Of a DNA stretch of 64,000 nt, positions 18,633 to 29,008 are shown piece after piece. Each line of letters starts with the position of its first letter. The first letter of the stretch is position 1. Origin of the DNA: Aerococcus urinaehominis (GTDB lineage Bacteria; Bacillota; Bacilli; Lactobacillales; Aerococcaceae); contig NZ_CP014163.1 in assembly GCF_001543245.1 (NCBI RefSeq), forward strand, positions 1,594,387 to 1,658,386, written 5' to 3'. The position numbers and the translations under genes were made by a program. The notes under the pieces were generated by a model. The model was not told where the DNA came from. It searched no databases and saw only the letters and a list, made by a program, of their open reading frames with translations.

Positions 18633-18811
18633 ATGGAAGATTTTTATAGGCAAAAAAGCGTAAGAAAAATTTAAGTGAGAAAGCTGGACTTGCACCTTCA
18701 ACCGTATCCTAAGTAGGAGAAGATGAATTTGTTTCAATGAACGTGCTATATCAAATCAGTTAAATTTTGGATGTTGATTTTGGGGATACATTGTCGATGA
18801 ATGTTACATAG
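18633..18811 (+). pseudogene. Relic of a Cro/C1-type HTH regulator
   Basis: Translation gives KRKKNLSEKAGLAPSTVS, a stop, then FVSMNVLYQIS, a stop, then ILDVDFGDTLS. These line up with the HTH, middle and last-helix segments of the intact regulator at 17319-17537. Two in-frame stops and a frame break near 18655 make it non-functional. It lies just before the methylase start, where a controller of the restriction-modification operon would be expected. Confidence 0.7.
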
Positions 18812-18822
18812 GAGGAAAATAA

Positions 18823-20678
18823 ATGATTGGAAATCAATTAAAGAAAAATAAAAATATTAATCCCAATAGTTATGAAATAAAAAAATTAAAAGAAGTGCTG
18901 CCCCAATTTTTTAATAATAAAGGAGAATTTTTAATAGATAAATTTAACCATTTTCTAAAATTAGAAGAGGTTGAGCTATCTAAAGAAGGCTATGAACTAG
19001 AGTTTTTAGGTAAGTCTTATGCTAAATACCTTAGCTCCTTAGAATCAGAGACATATATTTCTCCAGATATAGAGCATAATTCTAAAGAAGAGAACCGAAA
19101 AAGTAAAATGTATTTATATCGATCCCCCGTACAATACGGGCACTGATGGCTTTGTTTATCCTGATAACTTTAAGTTTAATTCGAAAGAACTCTCCGCAAA
19201 AATTGGAATTTCAGAAGAAGAGGCTAATAGAATAATTGATTTAGCTGGGAAAAGTACGCATTCTGCTTGGCTTACTTTTATGTACCCAAGACTATTGCTC
19301 GCTAGGGATTTATTAGAAAATGAAGGGATAATTTTTATTTCTATTGATGATAATGAACAAGCAAATTTAAGGTTAATATGTGATGAAATTTTTGGTGAGG
19401 AAAATTTTGTCGGTTGCTTTTCAAGAGCAACTGGTACAACTACGGGTCAAGACGCTAATAAAGTTGGAAGCTCTTTAGATTATTGCCTTGCTTATTCTAA
19501 AACAAATTTATTTGATTTGGGAGGAATACCATTAAGTGAACAGGATTCAAAAAGGTTTAATAAAATTGATGAAAAAGGAAGTTATTCTATTCTTCAATTA
19601 AGAAAAACTGGTAATGAGGATAGAAAAGAAGATCGGGAGACAATGTTTTTTCCAATAGAAGCTCCAGACGGAAGCGAAGTTTATCCGTTTGGTCCTGAAA
19701 ACTATTTAAGCAGATGGAGAATGTCCAATGATAGCTATTTAGAACTTGTCGAAAAGGAAATGATACACTGGGAATATAAAGAAAGACCTGAATTAATTGT
19801 TGATGGATATAAAAGATCTAATTGGACACCTTATGTGAAATACTACTTAGAGGGAAGAACTAAGCAAATATCAAATTTACTGATTGGAACTGAAGGAAAT
19901 AAAAAAGCCTCAATTCATTTAAAAAACTTATTTGGAGCTAAGGATGTCTTTACTAACCCCAAACCAATTGAATTTATTGAAATATTATTACAAATTTCAC
20001 AATCAGAAAACTCTATAGTACTTGATTTTTTCTCTGGATCCAGTACAACAGCTGAAGCAGTATTAAAACTAAATGCTGAAAAAAATAGTCATATAAAATA
20101 TATTATGGTTCAATTGCCAGAACAGATTGATGAGAATAAACCAGCTTATAAACTAGGTTATAAAACAATTGATGAAGTCGGGAGCGCTAGAATAGAAAAA
20201 GCAGCAAAAAAAAATTAAAGAAGAAACTAATGCGGATATAGATTATGGATATAAGCTCTACTTCTTAGAAACTCCAAGTGAAAAAACACTTTTAGAATTA
20301 GAAAACTTTGAACCAGACATTAAATTGATTACGGATGACATGATTTCTGTATTTGATAATGGGCATGCTAAAGGAAAACAAAACATACTGACAACTTGGC
20401 TCAATAAAGACGGTTATGGCCTGTCAAAAAATTCAAAACCCTATGAGCTAAAACAATATCTGGCAGATTTGATTGAAAAATCTGTTTATATAATCGATGA
20501 AGGTTTAGAAGATGAAGATGTAATGACTTTAATTAAACGGATTGAAAATGAAGAATTAGATATTACTAGAGTAGTTGTGTATGTTCACTCTGTTCGTTTT
20601 AGTGTTCTACAAGAGGTGAGAAAAAATCTCAAAGTTTTAAGAAACAACAAGAATGTGGCATTGATTGAGAGGTTTTAA
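18823..20678 (+). pseudogene. mod: Type III restriction-modification methylase (Mod), disrupted
   Basis: A type III N6-adenine (beta-class) DNA methyltransferase that would modify the site and supply recognition for Res. Three pieces in different frames can be read. The first is an N-terminal part (18823 to about 19095). A shift follows into the frame with KVKCIYIDPPYNTG (catalytic DPPY at about 19121-19132), where roughly 30 residues normally present before DPPY also seem to be missing. This frame runs to 20218, including FSGSSTTAEAV for AdoMet binding. The last break is at a run of nine A (20206-20214), after which the C-terminus continues to 20678. Removing one A restores the frame. The N-terminal lesion makes loss of function likely. 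Confidence 0.85.
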
Positions 20679-20680
20679 TA

Positions 20681-23645
20681 ATGAGCATAGAACTATCAAT
20701 TCTACCTCACCAAAATGATTTTCTAAAAGCGCTGCGAAAAGCCTATGAAGATATTCGGGTTATACCAGGTGAAGATATCCATCAAAATCCTGTGATCGAT
20801 TTATCGGACAATAAAATTAGGGAGAATATCAATGATTTATGGAATGGTTATGAAGATTTACAAGCAATTCCGAAATTATGGCGTACAAGAGATGATGAGG
20901 ACTATCTAGGTATTGATATTCGCATGGAAACAGGTACTGGTAAAACGTACTGCTATACTAGAATGATGTATGAACTTAATGAAATGTATGGATTTAATAA
21001 GTTTATTCTCTTAGTGCCTTCAACACCAATTAAAGAAGGATGCAAGAGTTTTCTTCAAGCAGACTATAGTAAAAGGCATTTCGCTGATTTGTATCCAAAT
21101 AAAGCTCTAGATTTGTCCATATTAGAACCTCAAAAAAAAGCTAAAGGCAGGAAAATGTCCCGACAGCTATCTCTGAATTTGCAAGAGGAACAAGTTTAGA
21201 GAAAAATCGATTTTCTGTTTTATTAATGACCTCTGGTATGCTTTTGTCTAATGCAACTATGGCAAAGGATGATTATGATCAAACTATTTTAGGTAACTTC
21301 ACCCAACCATACGAAACTTTAAGAGCGACTAAACCTATCGTCATTATCGATGAACCTCATCGATTTAAAAAAGAGAATCAAGCTTACAAAAGGATATTAG
21401 AAGAAATTAAGCCTCAATGTATTATTCGTTTTGGGGCGACTTTCCCTGATAAAAAAGGATCTAAAGATAAAGATTATAACAATTTAATTTTCAACCTTGG
21501 CTCAAGTCAAGCCTTTAATCAGAATTTAGTAAAAGGTGTGGAGACCTTTATGATTGACGCTGAAAAGGAAAATGAAACTAAGTTAAAACTTATGGATTTT
21601 AAGAGAAATCCTAAAGTTTGTACTTTTAGAGATGAAGAAACAAAGAAATTTCAAGAACTATCAAAAGGTGACAATCTTTCTGTTTTTGGTGAGGAGTTTT
21701 CAGGCATTAATATTGAAGAGATAGGGCCAACATCTGATGAATCGATTAAAAGTGGTGTAACTTTATCCAATGGCCAGATCTTAGCAAAAAGCGACATAGT
21801 TTATGGGGGGGTTTATACAGAGACTTATCAAGAACTTATGTTAAGGCAGTCTATTATTAACCATCTTGAGACCGAAAAAGAAAATTTCTTACGAGGTAAT
21901 AAGATAAAAACCTTAAGTTTGTATTTTATTGATTCTGTTAGGTCTTATCGAGATGAAGAAGGTGGGCCTGGCCATTTAAGAATCAAATTTGAAAACATGC
22001 TATCAGAAGCTCTTAACAGAGAAATCCATTCAATAGGAAATACAAAAGACCAGAGGTTGCAAGAATATAAGTCTTACCTTGAATCTTCTTTAGCAGATAT
22101 TTCAAAAACCAATGGAGGATATTTTAGTGAGGATAATTCTACTTCAGAGGAGGATATTCAAAACGAAGTCGATAAAATTCTAAGAGATAAAGAGTTTTTG
22201 TTGGATTTTCATGATGCAAAAGACAATTGGAATACTATGCGTTTTATTTTTTCAAAATGGACATTGAAAGAAGGCTGGGATAACCCTAATGTATTTCAAA
22301 TTGTTAAGCTAAGGTCATCTGGCTCAGAAATTAGCAAACTACAAGAAGTTGGACGAGGACTTAGACTTCCAGTAGATGAGAAGGGAAGAAGAATTGCAGA
22401 TGAGCAGTTTTATCTTAGGTATCTCATTGACTATTCTGAAAAAGGTTTCGCAAGCAAATTACTTGGAGAAATTCAAGCGGATACACCTGGACGAAGCATG
22501 AATATCAAAAAATCGCTTGCTAAAATTGCCAAGATTAGAAATAAGTCAGAGAATGAAATCTTTGGCGAGATGCTTATGAAGCAATACATTGATTTTGAGG
22601 GAAACATTCAACCTGAAAAAATCGATGATCTATATGCAGACTATCCTGAAGCATTAGCCGAGCTTAAGCCCAATAAGGTTCTTGACGGTAATAAGAAAAA
22701 AACTTTGTGAAGGTTAGAAAAGATAAGTTTGATGATATTAGCGACCTGTGGATAACGATTAATAAAAAATATTATTTAAAATTTGAAGACATACCTGATG
22801 AAGAAATAAGTGAAGCTCTTTATGATGTATTGAATGCTGATATCTATAGAGATATGACTATAGATGTCAGAGCAAGAAGAACGGAGTCTTCAGAGGGTGA
22901 GATTATATTACGTGAACGTGTAGCAAACTATTTCTTCGGAGATGACAAAATAACATATGGTAATTTTCTTAAAGAAATTAATAGACAGACGGGTATTCCT
23001 ATAAACATAGTTCATAAGACGTTGTGTAAATTTAATGATGAACAAGGCGAAATTGATAATCGCTTATTTACAAGTACTGGCATTGCTTTAGCTGTAAGAA
23101 AATTCAACAAATGGCTTGATGAAAAATTATTGAAGAAGTTTTCATATAAACCATTAGATGTTGATGCGAAAGAAACAAGCTTGACAGATTACAATGGAGA
23201 TGTTGTAAATCACATATCTCAAGGAGTTTTAGGTATTCATCGTGATGATACTATAGATGTACCAGAACGCTTTATCTATGATAGCTTAATTTATGATAGT
23301 CCTAAAGAGCGGCAGACTCTTTTATCAAGCGATATTGAGGAAGTAGTTGTGTTTGGAAAAATTCCTAGAAAGTCAATTCAAATACCTTTGTTTATGGGGG
23401 GGACGACAAGCCCAGATTTCATGTACGTGATAAATTCTGAGGATGGCAAATATGAAATTAATTTTATTGTTGAAACCAAAGATATGGATGATGATAAAGG
23501 ATTAAGACGTGGGGAAGAATACAGGATTAAATCGGCGGAGAGATTCTTTGAGACATTAAAGCAAGAAGGTGTGAATGTCGTGTTTGAGAAACAGCTTAAA
23601 AATGACGATATTGTAGCTATGATTAAGGAAATTTCAAAATTATAG
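20681..23645 (+). pseudogene. res: Type III restriction endonuclease subunit (Res), frameshifted
   Basis: The ATP-dependent restriction subunit that works with Mod: a superfamily 2 helicase with a C-terminal nuclease. Walker A is METGTGKTYC near residue 87, motif II is IIDEPHR, a later helicase motif is QEVGRGLRLPVD, and the C-terminal nuclease is suggested by SPDFMY followed by FIVETKD. The full length, about 988 codons, is normal, but two single-base shifts break it: one between 21145 and 21156 (an AAAA run) and one at a run of seven A at 22696-22702. It begins 2 bp after mod. Either the gene is decayed, or one or both shifts are homopolymer sequencing errors. Confidence 0.85.
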
Positions 23646-23679
23646 ATTATGTAAGAAATGGCAGAAAGGAGGAAAGGTG

Positions 23680-24708
23680 ATGAGCTATTCAGACTACTAC
23701 ATGAACTTGCCATTGGATTTAGCTGGAAGTAGAACTAAAAATAGATTTAGAGTGGAATTACTGTGGGGAATAAGTAAATTAATTGATGCACACGAGAAAG
23801 ATGGTGATTATACACTCATATTTGATTTTAAATGTGATATAGAACTTCATTATGAAGATGGAGTTGAGTTTTATCAGGTAAAGACTATGAGTAGAGGAAA
23901 TTATAACCTTAAAAAGCTTACAAACCGTACGGGAAATTCCAATTCTATCTTAGGAAAATTGTATGCTTTATATACACCTAGTGAAAAAGTAAAGTTAGCA
24001 GTAGTCTGCAATAAATATCTTAAAGTCGGTAAAAATGAGGATTTGAGGTCCGAGGTATGCTTAGGAGAGCTTAATAAAGAATCTTTGAAGTTGATCAAGC
24101 AAAAGTTGATAGAAGAATTAGATATCAAAGATGTTAGTCTGGAGAACACCTTCTACATATGTGATGGAACGGACTTGAATAAACCGCACCATGCGTTATT
24201 AGGAAAATTAGTAGAATCATTCGAAAAAATTAAACATGAAGAACCTAACAATCCAAATGCTTTATACAGACTTGTTTCCGAAACCGCTCAGCAGAAAGCT
24301 TGTTACGAGGAGAATATTACAACTTATGAGGATGTAAAAAAATTAAAAGGAATATCCAGAGCTGAGTTTGATAAAATGCTTGAATCCCATAGAAAAAAAT
24401 CATTAACAGGTATCGAGCTAACAAGGAAATACATTAGCGGCTTGCCTGTCAATGAAAGAAGACGCTATAATATGGCTCTTACTGACTTGTTAAATAATGA
24501 ACATAGTCATGATTTAAGAAACTTAGAAGTATCGATTTTTGATTATATATTAAGTAATGAAGACTTGATAATCGATGAGGATTCACTAATTAGTAATTTG
24601 AGTGCAGAATTTGACAAAGAATTTACTGTAGAGTATTCCCAAGAATTTAAGCATATAGTCTATCTCAAAATATTTTATATATATGTTGAAGGAGGTGACG
24701 TCTATTGA
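23680..24708 (+). CDS. DUF4297-like (Cap4/LmuA-type) putative nuclease
   Basis: A 342-residue protein. The N-terminal 100 residues match the pattern of DUF4297/Cap4 nucleases: a helix with NRFRVELLWGISKL, then IELHYEDGVEFYQVKT, whose D, E and Q-x-K residues fit a PD-(D/E)xK core. The C-terminal part (about 180-342) is helical and may be the middle or adaptor region that contacts an ATPase. The start is the ATG at 23680 with an AAAGGAGG site; a GTG codon precedes it. It overlaps the SMC-like ATPase gene by 4 bp. The pair recalls Lamassu (LmuA/LmuB) or ABC-3C conflict systems, in which the nuclease is released on phage sensing. The biological role is inference. Confidence 0.7.
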   Translation: MSYSDYYMNLPLDLAGSRTKNRFRVELLWGISKLIDAHEKDGDYTLIFDFKCDIELHYEDGVEFYQVKTMSRGNYNLKKLTNRTGNSNSILGKLYALYTPSEKVKLAVVCNKYLKVGKNEDLRSEVCLGELNKESLKLIKQKLIEELDIKDVSLENTFYICDGTDLNKPHHALLGKLVESFEKIKHEEPNNPNALYRLVSETAQQKACYEENITTYEDVKKLKGISRAEFDKMLESHRKKSLTGIELTRKYISGLPVNERRRYNMALTDLLNNEHSHDLRNLEVSIFDYILSNEDLIIDEDSLISNLSAEFDKEFTVEYSQEFKHIVYLKIFYIYVEGGDVY

Positions 24709-26396
24709 ACGTGATATTCGAGAAAATATTCATATTTGATATTCTAACAGAAGAGGCTTTTGTAACTAGTTTTGATAAAGGTGTAAATATTATCACCTCA
24801 AGCAGCGTTGATGGTACAGATAGAGGAAAATCTGTTTTATTAAGAAGCTTATATCATGTGCTTGGTGCAGATTCTCACTTTGATAAAAAATGGAAAAATC
24901 AAAACAAGGTATATTTGTTAGAATTTTTAGTTGAAAAAAGGAAGTATTATATTTATCGACATCAAAAGCTCTTTAAAGCTTTTGATAAAGATATAAATAT
25001 AATTTTTCAAACATTTTCAAGAACAGAACTAGCAGATTTTTTGGGAGATATTTGGTCATTTAAAATATTTTTGCCAAACAGGGATACAAAAATGCTGGAA
25101 CTTGCTCCCCCCGCATATACCTATGTAATGAATTTTATAGATCAAGATTTTTATGATGGGACCAAATTTAATTCATTTAGAAACTTGGGTCAATATAGGA
25201 ATTTTAAACCAGACGTGATTTATTCTCACCTTGGAGTATATAATAAGCAATATTTTGAACGGATAAAAAACAAACAAAACTTGCTTGAAGAAATAGCGCA
25301 ATCAGAATCTGAATATTCTAAAGTTAATGAGATGAAAATAAAGATATCAGGATTAATAGGGAATATTATAGTACCTGAAAATATAGAGGAGTTAGAAAAT
25401 GAACTATGTATAAAATCCAAGGAATATAATACGCTACTTGATTCTATGAATGAAATTAGATACAAATTGACAAACTTTAGAAATGAAAAATATGAACTAG
25501 AAGTAGCCATTAGTCAAATAGAGAAATACAGAGAAACTAAAGAGCAAGAAATAAATAGTATTTTTATGAATAGTACGTGTCCAGAATGTCATACAGTCTT
25601 AAGTAATACGATTGATTTAAGGAGCAAACGCTATAATTCAATTGAAGATTCGATATATATTAAAGATAGTATATTTATAGCAATGAAAAAAGTGGAACAA
25701 AATATTATTCAATTGGAAAATCAATATCGTTATCTGTCAAATAAAATGCAGTCATATAAAAATAATATTAACTCAACAAAGGATGAAATTGATAATTATG
25801 CAAGCTATAAGGGATTAAATGATTTATATAATAGCTTAAATAGAGATATGTATACTGAATATCACAATCAATTGAAGTTGAAAGATAAAGTGGAAGATAT
25901 TGATGAGGAGTTAAAAACAGTAGGTGAAGAGAAATCCGATATTAATAAAAAATATCATGCATTGATTAATGAAATGGTATTAAAATTTGGGCTAAACGAG
26001 TTAGAAGATAGTCAATATAAATCTATTCATAGAGTGTTCTGTGCTAGCGGAAGCAATAAGCCAATATCAACTGTCATCTGGTATTTTTCTTTAAATAATC
26101 TAAAAAAAGGTATTAACGCGAACTCAGTATTTTTACCTATGGTATTAGATAGTCCTAAGAATGCTGAGATGGACGAGGATAAGGAGCAAGCTTTAATAAA
26201 ATATATTTTAGAAGGAGCATCTAATTATGCTCAATTGATTTTTTCTTCTATAGGATTTAAACAAGGTGATTTTCATTTTTATGGTAATTTAAAAATCATT
26301 GAGTTGAATAATGATAAGTATCAGTTATTAGATAAAAAGAGCTATATGGAACACCAACCGTTATTGGAATGGGTTTTGAACGCGCAATTAATATAA
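24705..26396 (+). CDS. SMC/Rad50-like ATPase with zinc-hook motif
   Basis: A 563-residue ABC-type ATPase. An unusual P-loop, VDGTDRGKSVLLRSL, lies near residue 40. Coiled-coil regions at about 195-280 and 310-420 flank a CPEC motif (C292, C295) that resembles the Rad50 zinc hook. The C-terminal head has CASGSNKPIS in the place of the ABC signature and LPMVLDSP in the place of Walker B. The LDSP form is seen in DUF3732/ABC-3C-type ATPases. It starts at TTG, overlapping the nuclease stop, with a strong GGAGGTG site. It is the sensor or motor partner of the preceding nuclease. No third (LmuC-like) gene follows. Confidence 0.75.
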   Translation: MNVIFEKIFIFDILTEEAFVTSFDKGVNIITSSSVDGTDRGKSVLLRSLYHVLGADSHFDKKWKNQNKVYLLEFLVEKRKYYIYRHQKLFKAFDKDINIIFQTFSRTELADFLGDIWSFKIFLPNRDTKMLELAPPAYTYVMNFIDQDFYDGTKFNSFRNLGQYRNFKPDVIYSHLGVYNKQYFERIKNKQNLLEEIAQSESEYSKVNEMKIKISGLIGNIIVPENIEELENELCIKSKEYNTLLDSMNEIRYKLTNFRNEKYELEVAISQIEKYRETKEQEINSIFMNSTCPECHTVLSNTIDLRSKRYNSIEDSIYIKDSIFIAMKKVEQNIIQLENQYRYLSNKMQSYKNNINSTKDEIDNYASYKGLNDLYNSLNRDMYTEYHNQLKLKDKVEDIDEELKTVGEEKSDINKKYHALINEMVLKFGLNELEDSQYKSIHRVFCASGSNKPISTVIWYFSLNNLKKGINANSVFLPMVLDSPKNAEMDEDKEQALIKYILEGASNYAQLIFSSIGFKQGDFHFYGNLKIIELNNDKYQLLDKKSYMEHQPLLEWVLNAQLI

Positions 26397-26815
26397 AAAT
26401 GAAATTTTAATTTAACCAAATATTGTATCTGTTTGTTGATAAATTTGATTTTAATTTTTAATCTCCTTTTTAAAAATAAATTTATCTTATTTTAATTAGG
26501 AGATTAAATAATTTTGAATATCTTTTAGCTTTAACTTTATTGTTAGATAAGGTCACTGGGAAAAAATTTATAGCAATTTTTTTGTTTTATAATTTAAGTT
26601 GAAATATGTTCTCTAAAATATTTTCGAACAATTTGGTTTAAGGGTTTGAAATTAAGATTTGTTTTGCTTGCTTCAAATAATTTAATTATTTATGCTTGAT
26701 TTTACTAAATTAAATGGAAACTAATTAGAAGATTATTTATAAATTATTTCCAATTCAACCCATAAAATTTATCTGCTTTGGAATATTCTAAAGAGGAATA
26801 GCGTAAATTTTTAGA
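26397..26815. other. AT-rich intergenic stretch
   Basis: About 420 bp of very AT-rich sequence with no open frame of note. AATCTCCT (near 26460) and AGGAGATT (near 26500) could pair across a loop of more than 20 nt as a weak terminator for the ATPase gene. Nothing else was recognised. Base composition returns to the GC level of the host near 26820. Confidence 0.4.
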
Positions 26816-26819
26816 CTAC

Positions 26820-27115
26820 TTTTTAATGCCTCCGTTGCATCCTTATTAGCTGTCATCTGGGCTGGGACATGGCGCCTAATGTAGCTAGACCGGTGGAGGT
26901 AATCAGTAAGGCTAGGCTGTGCCAGGGTTTAGTTTGGCTATGGCAACCAGTCCAGTTGGGTGTTCGATAATCAGGCTAATAGGCAGGGTGGCAGCGTAGG
27001 CTACACCGAGACCAATGAGATCGGATAGGATACCTAAAATAAGGGTTTCAGAGTCGAAGCCCCGGATGAGGTTCCCTTGCTGATACATAGAGTCATGAGT
27101 AGACCGAGTTCCTTA
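26820..27115 (-). pseudogene. Relic of an FtsX-like ABC permease C-terminus
   Basis: This stretch aligns base by base, with many changes, to the last 300 bp of the intact ABC exporter gene at 34059-36395. Both read, on the plus strand, GCATCCTTATT, then GGCAGCRTAGGC, then CTAAAATMAGGGTTTC(A/C)GAGTCGAAG. The relic contains indels and stops and has no rest of the gene. It is a broken paralogue or the remains of a duplication, at the right border of the AT-rich island. Confidence 0.8.
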
Positions 27116-27169
27116 ATTCGGGCTTGAAATGCTGTTCAAAAATCATAGCAAACTACACTTACACCCAAA

Positions 27170-27198
27170 AACCCCGTTTGAATTTCTCAAGCGGGGTT
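27170..27198 (-). terminator. Terminator after the Fic relic
   Basis: AACCCCG...CGGGGTT with an extended stem and, on the minus strand, a T run. It would end the transcript of the broken Fic gene. Confidence 0.75.
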
Positions 27199-27210
27199 AA
27201 ATCATTTATG

Positions 27211-27602
27211 CTAATCAATCACTATACCTAACGAGGCTAATTTTTCACTATATGTTACTTGTGAGATTTTTATGACGGCTGTTAAGTCATCAGTCTGGCC
27301 AGACCTATAGGTATCAAGGGTTTCTTTGTAGTCAATTTGTTGGTCATTTTGAATGACAAAGGGCAGGTGTTATTTCTAAGGCATTCTTTATACATGATTA
27401 AGCGACCAACTCTGCCGTTTCCGTCGGCAAATGGATGAATATTTTCAAAATTTACGTGAAAGGCGATGATATCTGTTAAGCTGTTACCTTTCTTATATTC
27501 ATAAGAAAATAATAAAGTCTCCATGTCTTCTTCAGTTCGCTCGGCATGGGAGGTCTGGACAATACCGACTTGATTATTCCAGACCTTATATTTACCTGAC
27601 TC
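27211..27602 (-). pseudogene. Fic-domain protein, truncated and frameshifted
   Basis: Fic proteins transfer AMP (or related groups) to target proteins. The canonical active-site motif HPFADGNGRVGR is intact in the middle. Upstream, KYKVWNNQVGIVQTSH can be read before the region that follows, but the gene is cut off at about 27602, where a different gene fragment begins. After CLRNNTCP the frame must shift by one to continue as FVIQNDQQIDY and on to a stop at 27211-27213. Both lesions mean no full protein is made. Confidence 0.8.
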
Positions 27603-27610
27603 CCAGTGAT

Positions 27611-27796
27611 ATGTATGACCCTGAGGCCATGCAGCTATGCCTGGACTTAATTGGTCCGGAACGGGTGCTCTGGTCTATGGACTATCCCTATGTCAAACGC
27701 CAGGACAGTCGCGACTTTTTAGCTAGCATGCATCTTTCTGACCAAGACCTGGCAATGATTAGCCAGGCTAATGCTGAGCGGCTTTTTAAAGTCTAG
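27611..27796 (+). pseudogene. C-terminal fragment of an amidohydrolase
   Basis: The 61-codon open stretch (IGPERVLWSMDYPY, then ISQANAERLFKV) is the typical end of amidohydrolase-2 (ACMSD/PTE-like) family proteins, with the metal-binding Asp in SMDYP. The rest of the gene is missing, cut at the junction with the Fic relic. It is therefore a remnant rather than a small gene. Confidence 0.7.
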
Positions 27797-27798
27797 GG

Positions 27799-27932
27799 CC
27801 AGCCCTCACATCCTATCTAGTCGGGTTCCAAGAAGCTGAACTGAAGTCCTTTCATAAAATCCGACACAATATCTGCGATATTGGTCGTTTTTATTCCAAG
27901 GATTCAGTTCTTAACGCCAGCCCTCACATCCT
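27799..27932 (-). repeat. Type E cruciform-like intergenic element (single copy, reversed)
   Basis: The reverse complement of the units found at 38711-39066. A long imperfect hairpin is built on GAACTGAA...TTCAGTTC with an inner AATATC...GATATT stem, bordered by the CCCTCACATCC / GTCGGGTT end motifs. It contains no reading frame. Confidence 0.85.
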
Positions 27933-27948
27933 CTTGCAAGCCTTTTTA

Positions 27949-27977
27949 TTGCAAACACGCCCCAAGACTTCTATACT
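27949..27977 (+). promoter_or_regulatory. Promoter of the siderophore-binding-like gene
   Basis: TTGCAA (27949-27954), a 17-bp spacer and TATACT (27972-27977), directly after the type E element and 28 bp before the start codon. Confidence 0.7.
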
Positions 27978-28004
27978 AGACGATAGAATAGGGAGGTTGA
28001 TCAA

Positions 28005-28850
28005 ATGACAGAATTTAAGAGTTTTTATGATGCAACATCTACCATCCAAATTGACGAACCGGTTGAGCGTGTGGTGGTCACTGGTTATCCTGATTATGAT
28101 AGCCTGGTTGCCCTAGGTTTAGCTGACAAGATTGTGGCAGCGCCTAAGAGCCACCAACCCAAGTATCTCGGTCAAATCAGTGCTGATATTGCCGATATTG
28201 GTAACTTGCATGATCCTGATTTAGAGGTGATTAAGGCGGCTAAACCAGACCTCATTATCTTGTCAGAACGGGCGCGTAAGCACAGTCAGGAACTTAGCCA
28301 AATTGCGCCAGTGTTCCATTATGAGACGACCAATGAGCATTATTGGCAACACTTCCGCGACATTAACCTGGAGTTGGCTAAGATTTTCGACAAGGAAGAC
28401 CAGGCCCAGGCCTTGATTGCGGCGTTGGACCAAGCTGCCAACCAGGTTCAGGCCTATAATGCGGACCATAGTGACCAGAAAACCTTGACCCTAATGTTGA
28501 GTGAGGGTGACTACCGTGATTTTTCAGGTCATTCGCGTTTTGCCTTTATCTACCAATACCTCAATTTCCAAACGGCTGACAATACGGAAATCACGGCGGC
28601 ACATGGTCGCCAGGTGACGGGGGCGGAAATTGATGATATGAATCCTGACCGTATTTTTGTGATTGACCGGACGGCTGCCATTTCTGCCGCTGATGATGAG
28701 GACTTATTGGCTAGCCCAGCCCTCAAGGAAACCAAGGCCAGCCAGGCAGGGGCGGTTTACGAATTGAGTCCCGATCTCTGGTACTTATCTGGTGGCGGAC
28801 TTGAGTCAACTAAACAACAGATTGCCGAAATCCAAAAGGCCCTGCACTAA
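28005..28850 (+). CDS. Siderophore/iron ABC-type binding protein without signal peptide
   Basis: The 281-residue protein has the TroA/FepB-type binding fold: VERVVVTGYPDYDSLVALGL near the start, then IKAAKPDLIILS, the long linking helix and LWYLSGGGL at the end, as in FatB/YclQ-like ferric-siderophore receptors. Unlike those, it starts directly at the mature domain, with no hydrophobic signal or lipobox. The ATG has a good GGGAGG site and its own promoter, so this start is real. No permease or ATPase is nearby. It may be a receptor gene that lost its export signal by rearrangement, or a cytoplasmic binding protein. Confidence 0.75.
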   Translation: MTEFKSFYDATSTIQIDEPVERVVVTGYPDYDSLVALGLADKIVAAPKSHQPKYLGQISADIADIGNLHDPDLEVIKAAKPDLIILSERARKHSQELSQIAPVFHYETTNEHYWQHFRDINLELAKIFDKEDQAQALIAALDQAANQVQAYNADHSDQKTLTLMLSEGDYRDFSGHSRFAFIYQYLNFQTADNTEITAAHGRQVTGAEIDDMNPDRIFVIDRTAAISAADDEDLLASPALKETKASQAGAVYELSPDLWYLSGGGLESTKQQIAEIQKALH

Positions 28851-29008
28851 TCAGCTTAAGCTGATAGAGGAGCTGGCGGATTTTGGTTCTATACTTTTTG
28901 GTGTTGGTGAGTAAAAACTCACTGACACCTTTTTTTATTTGGAATCACAAAAAGCCAGTGAATTCTTTATAATTAAGTTGTCAGACAAAACTACAAAGGA
29001 GAATTCAC

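Noticed and set aside
17894-18737. Short minus-strand frames in the degenerate AT-rich region
   Set aside because: No ribosome sites, no recognisable domains and stops nearby in all frames. They look like chance frames in decayed DNA.
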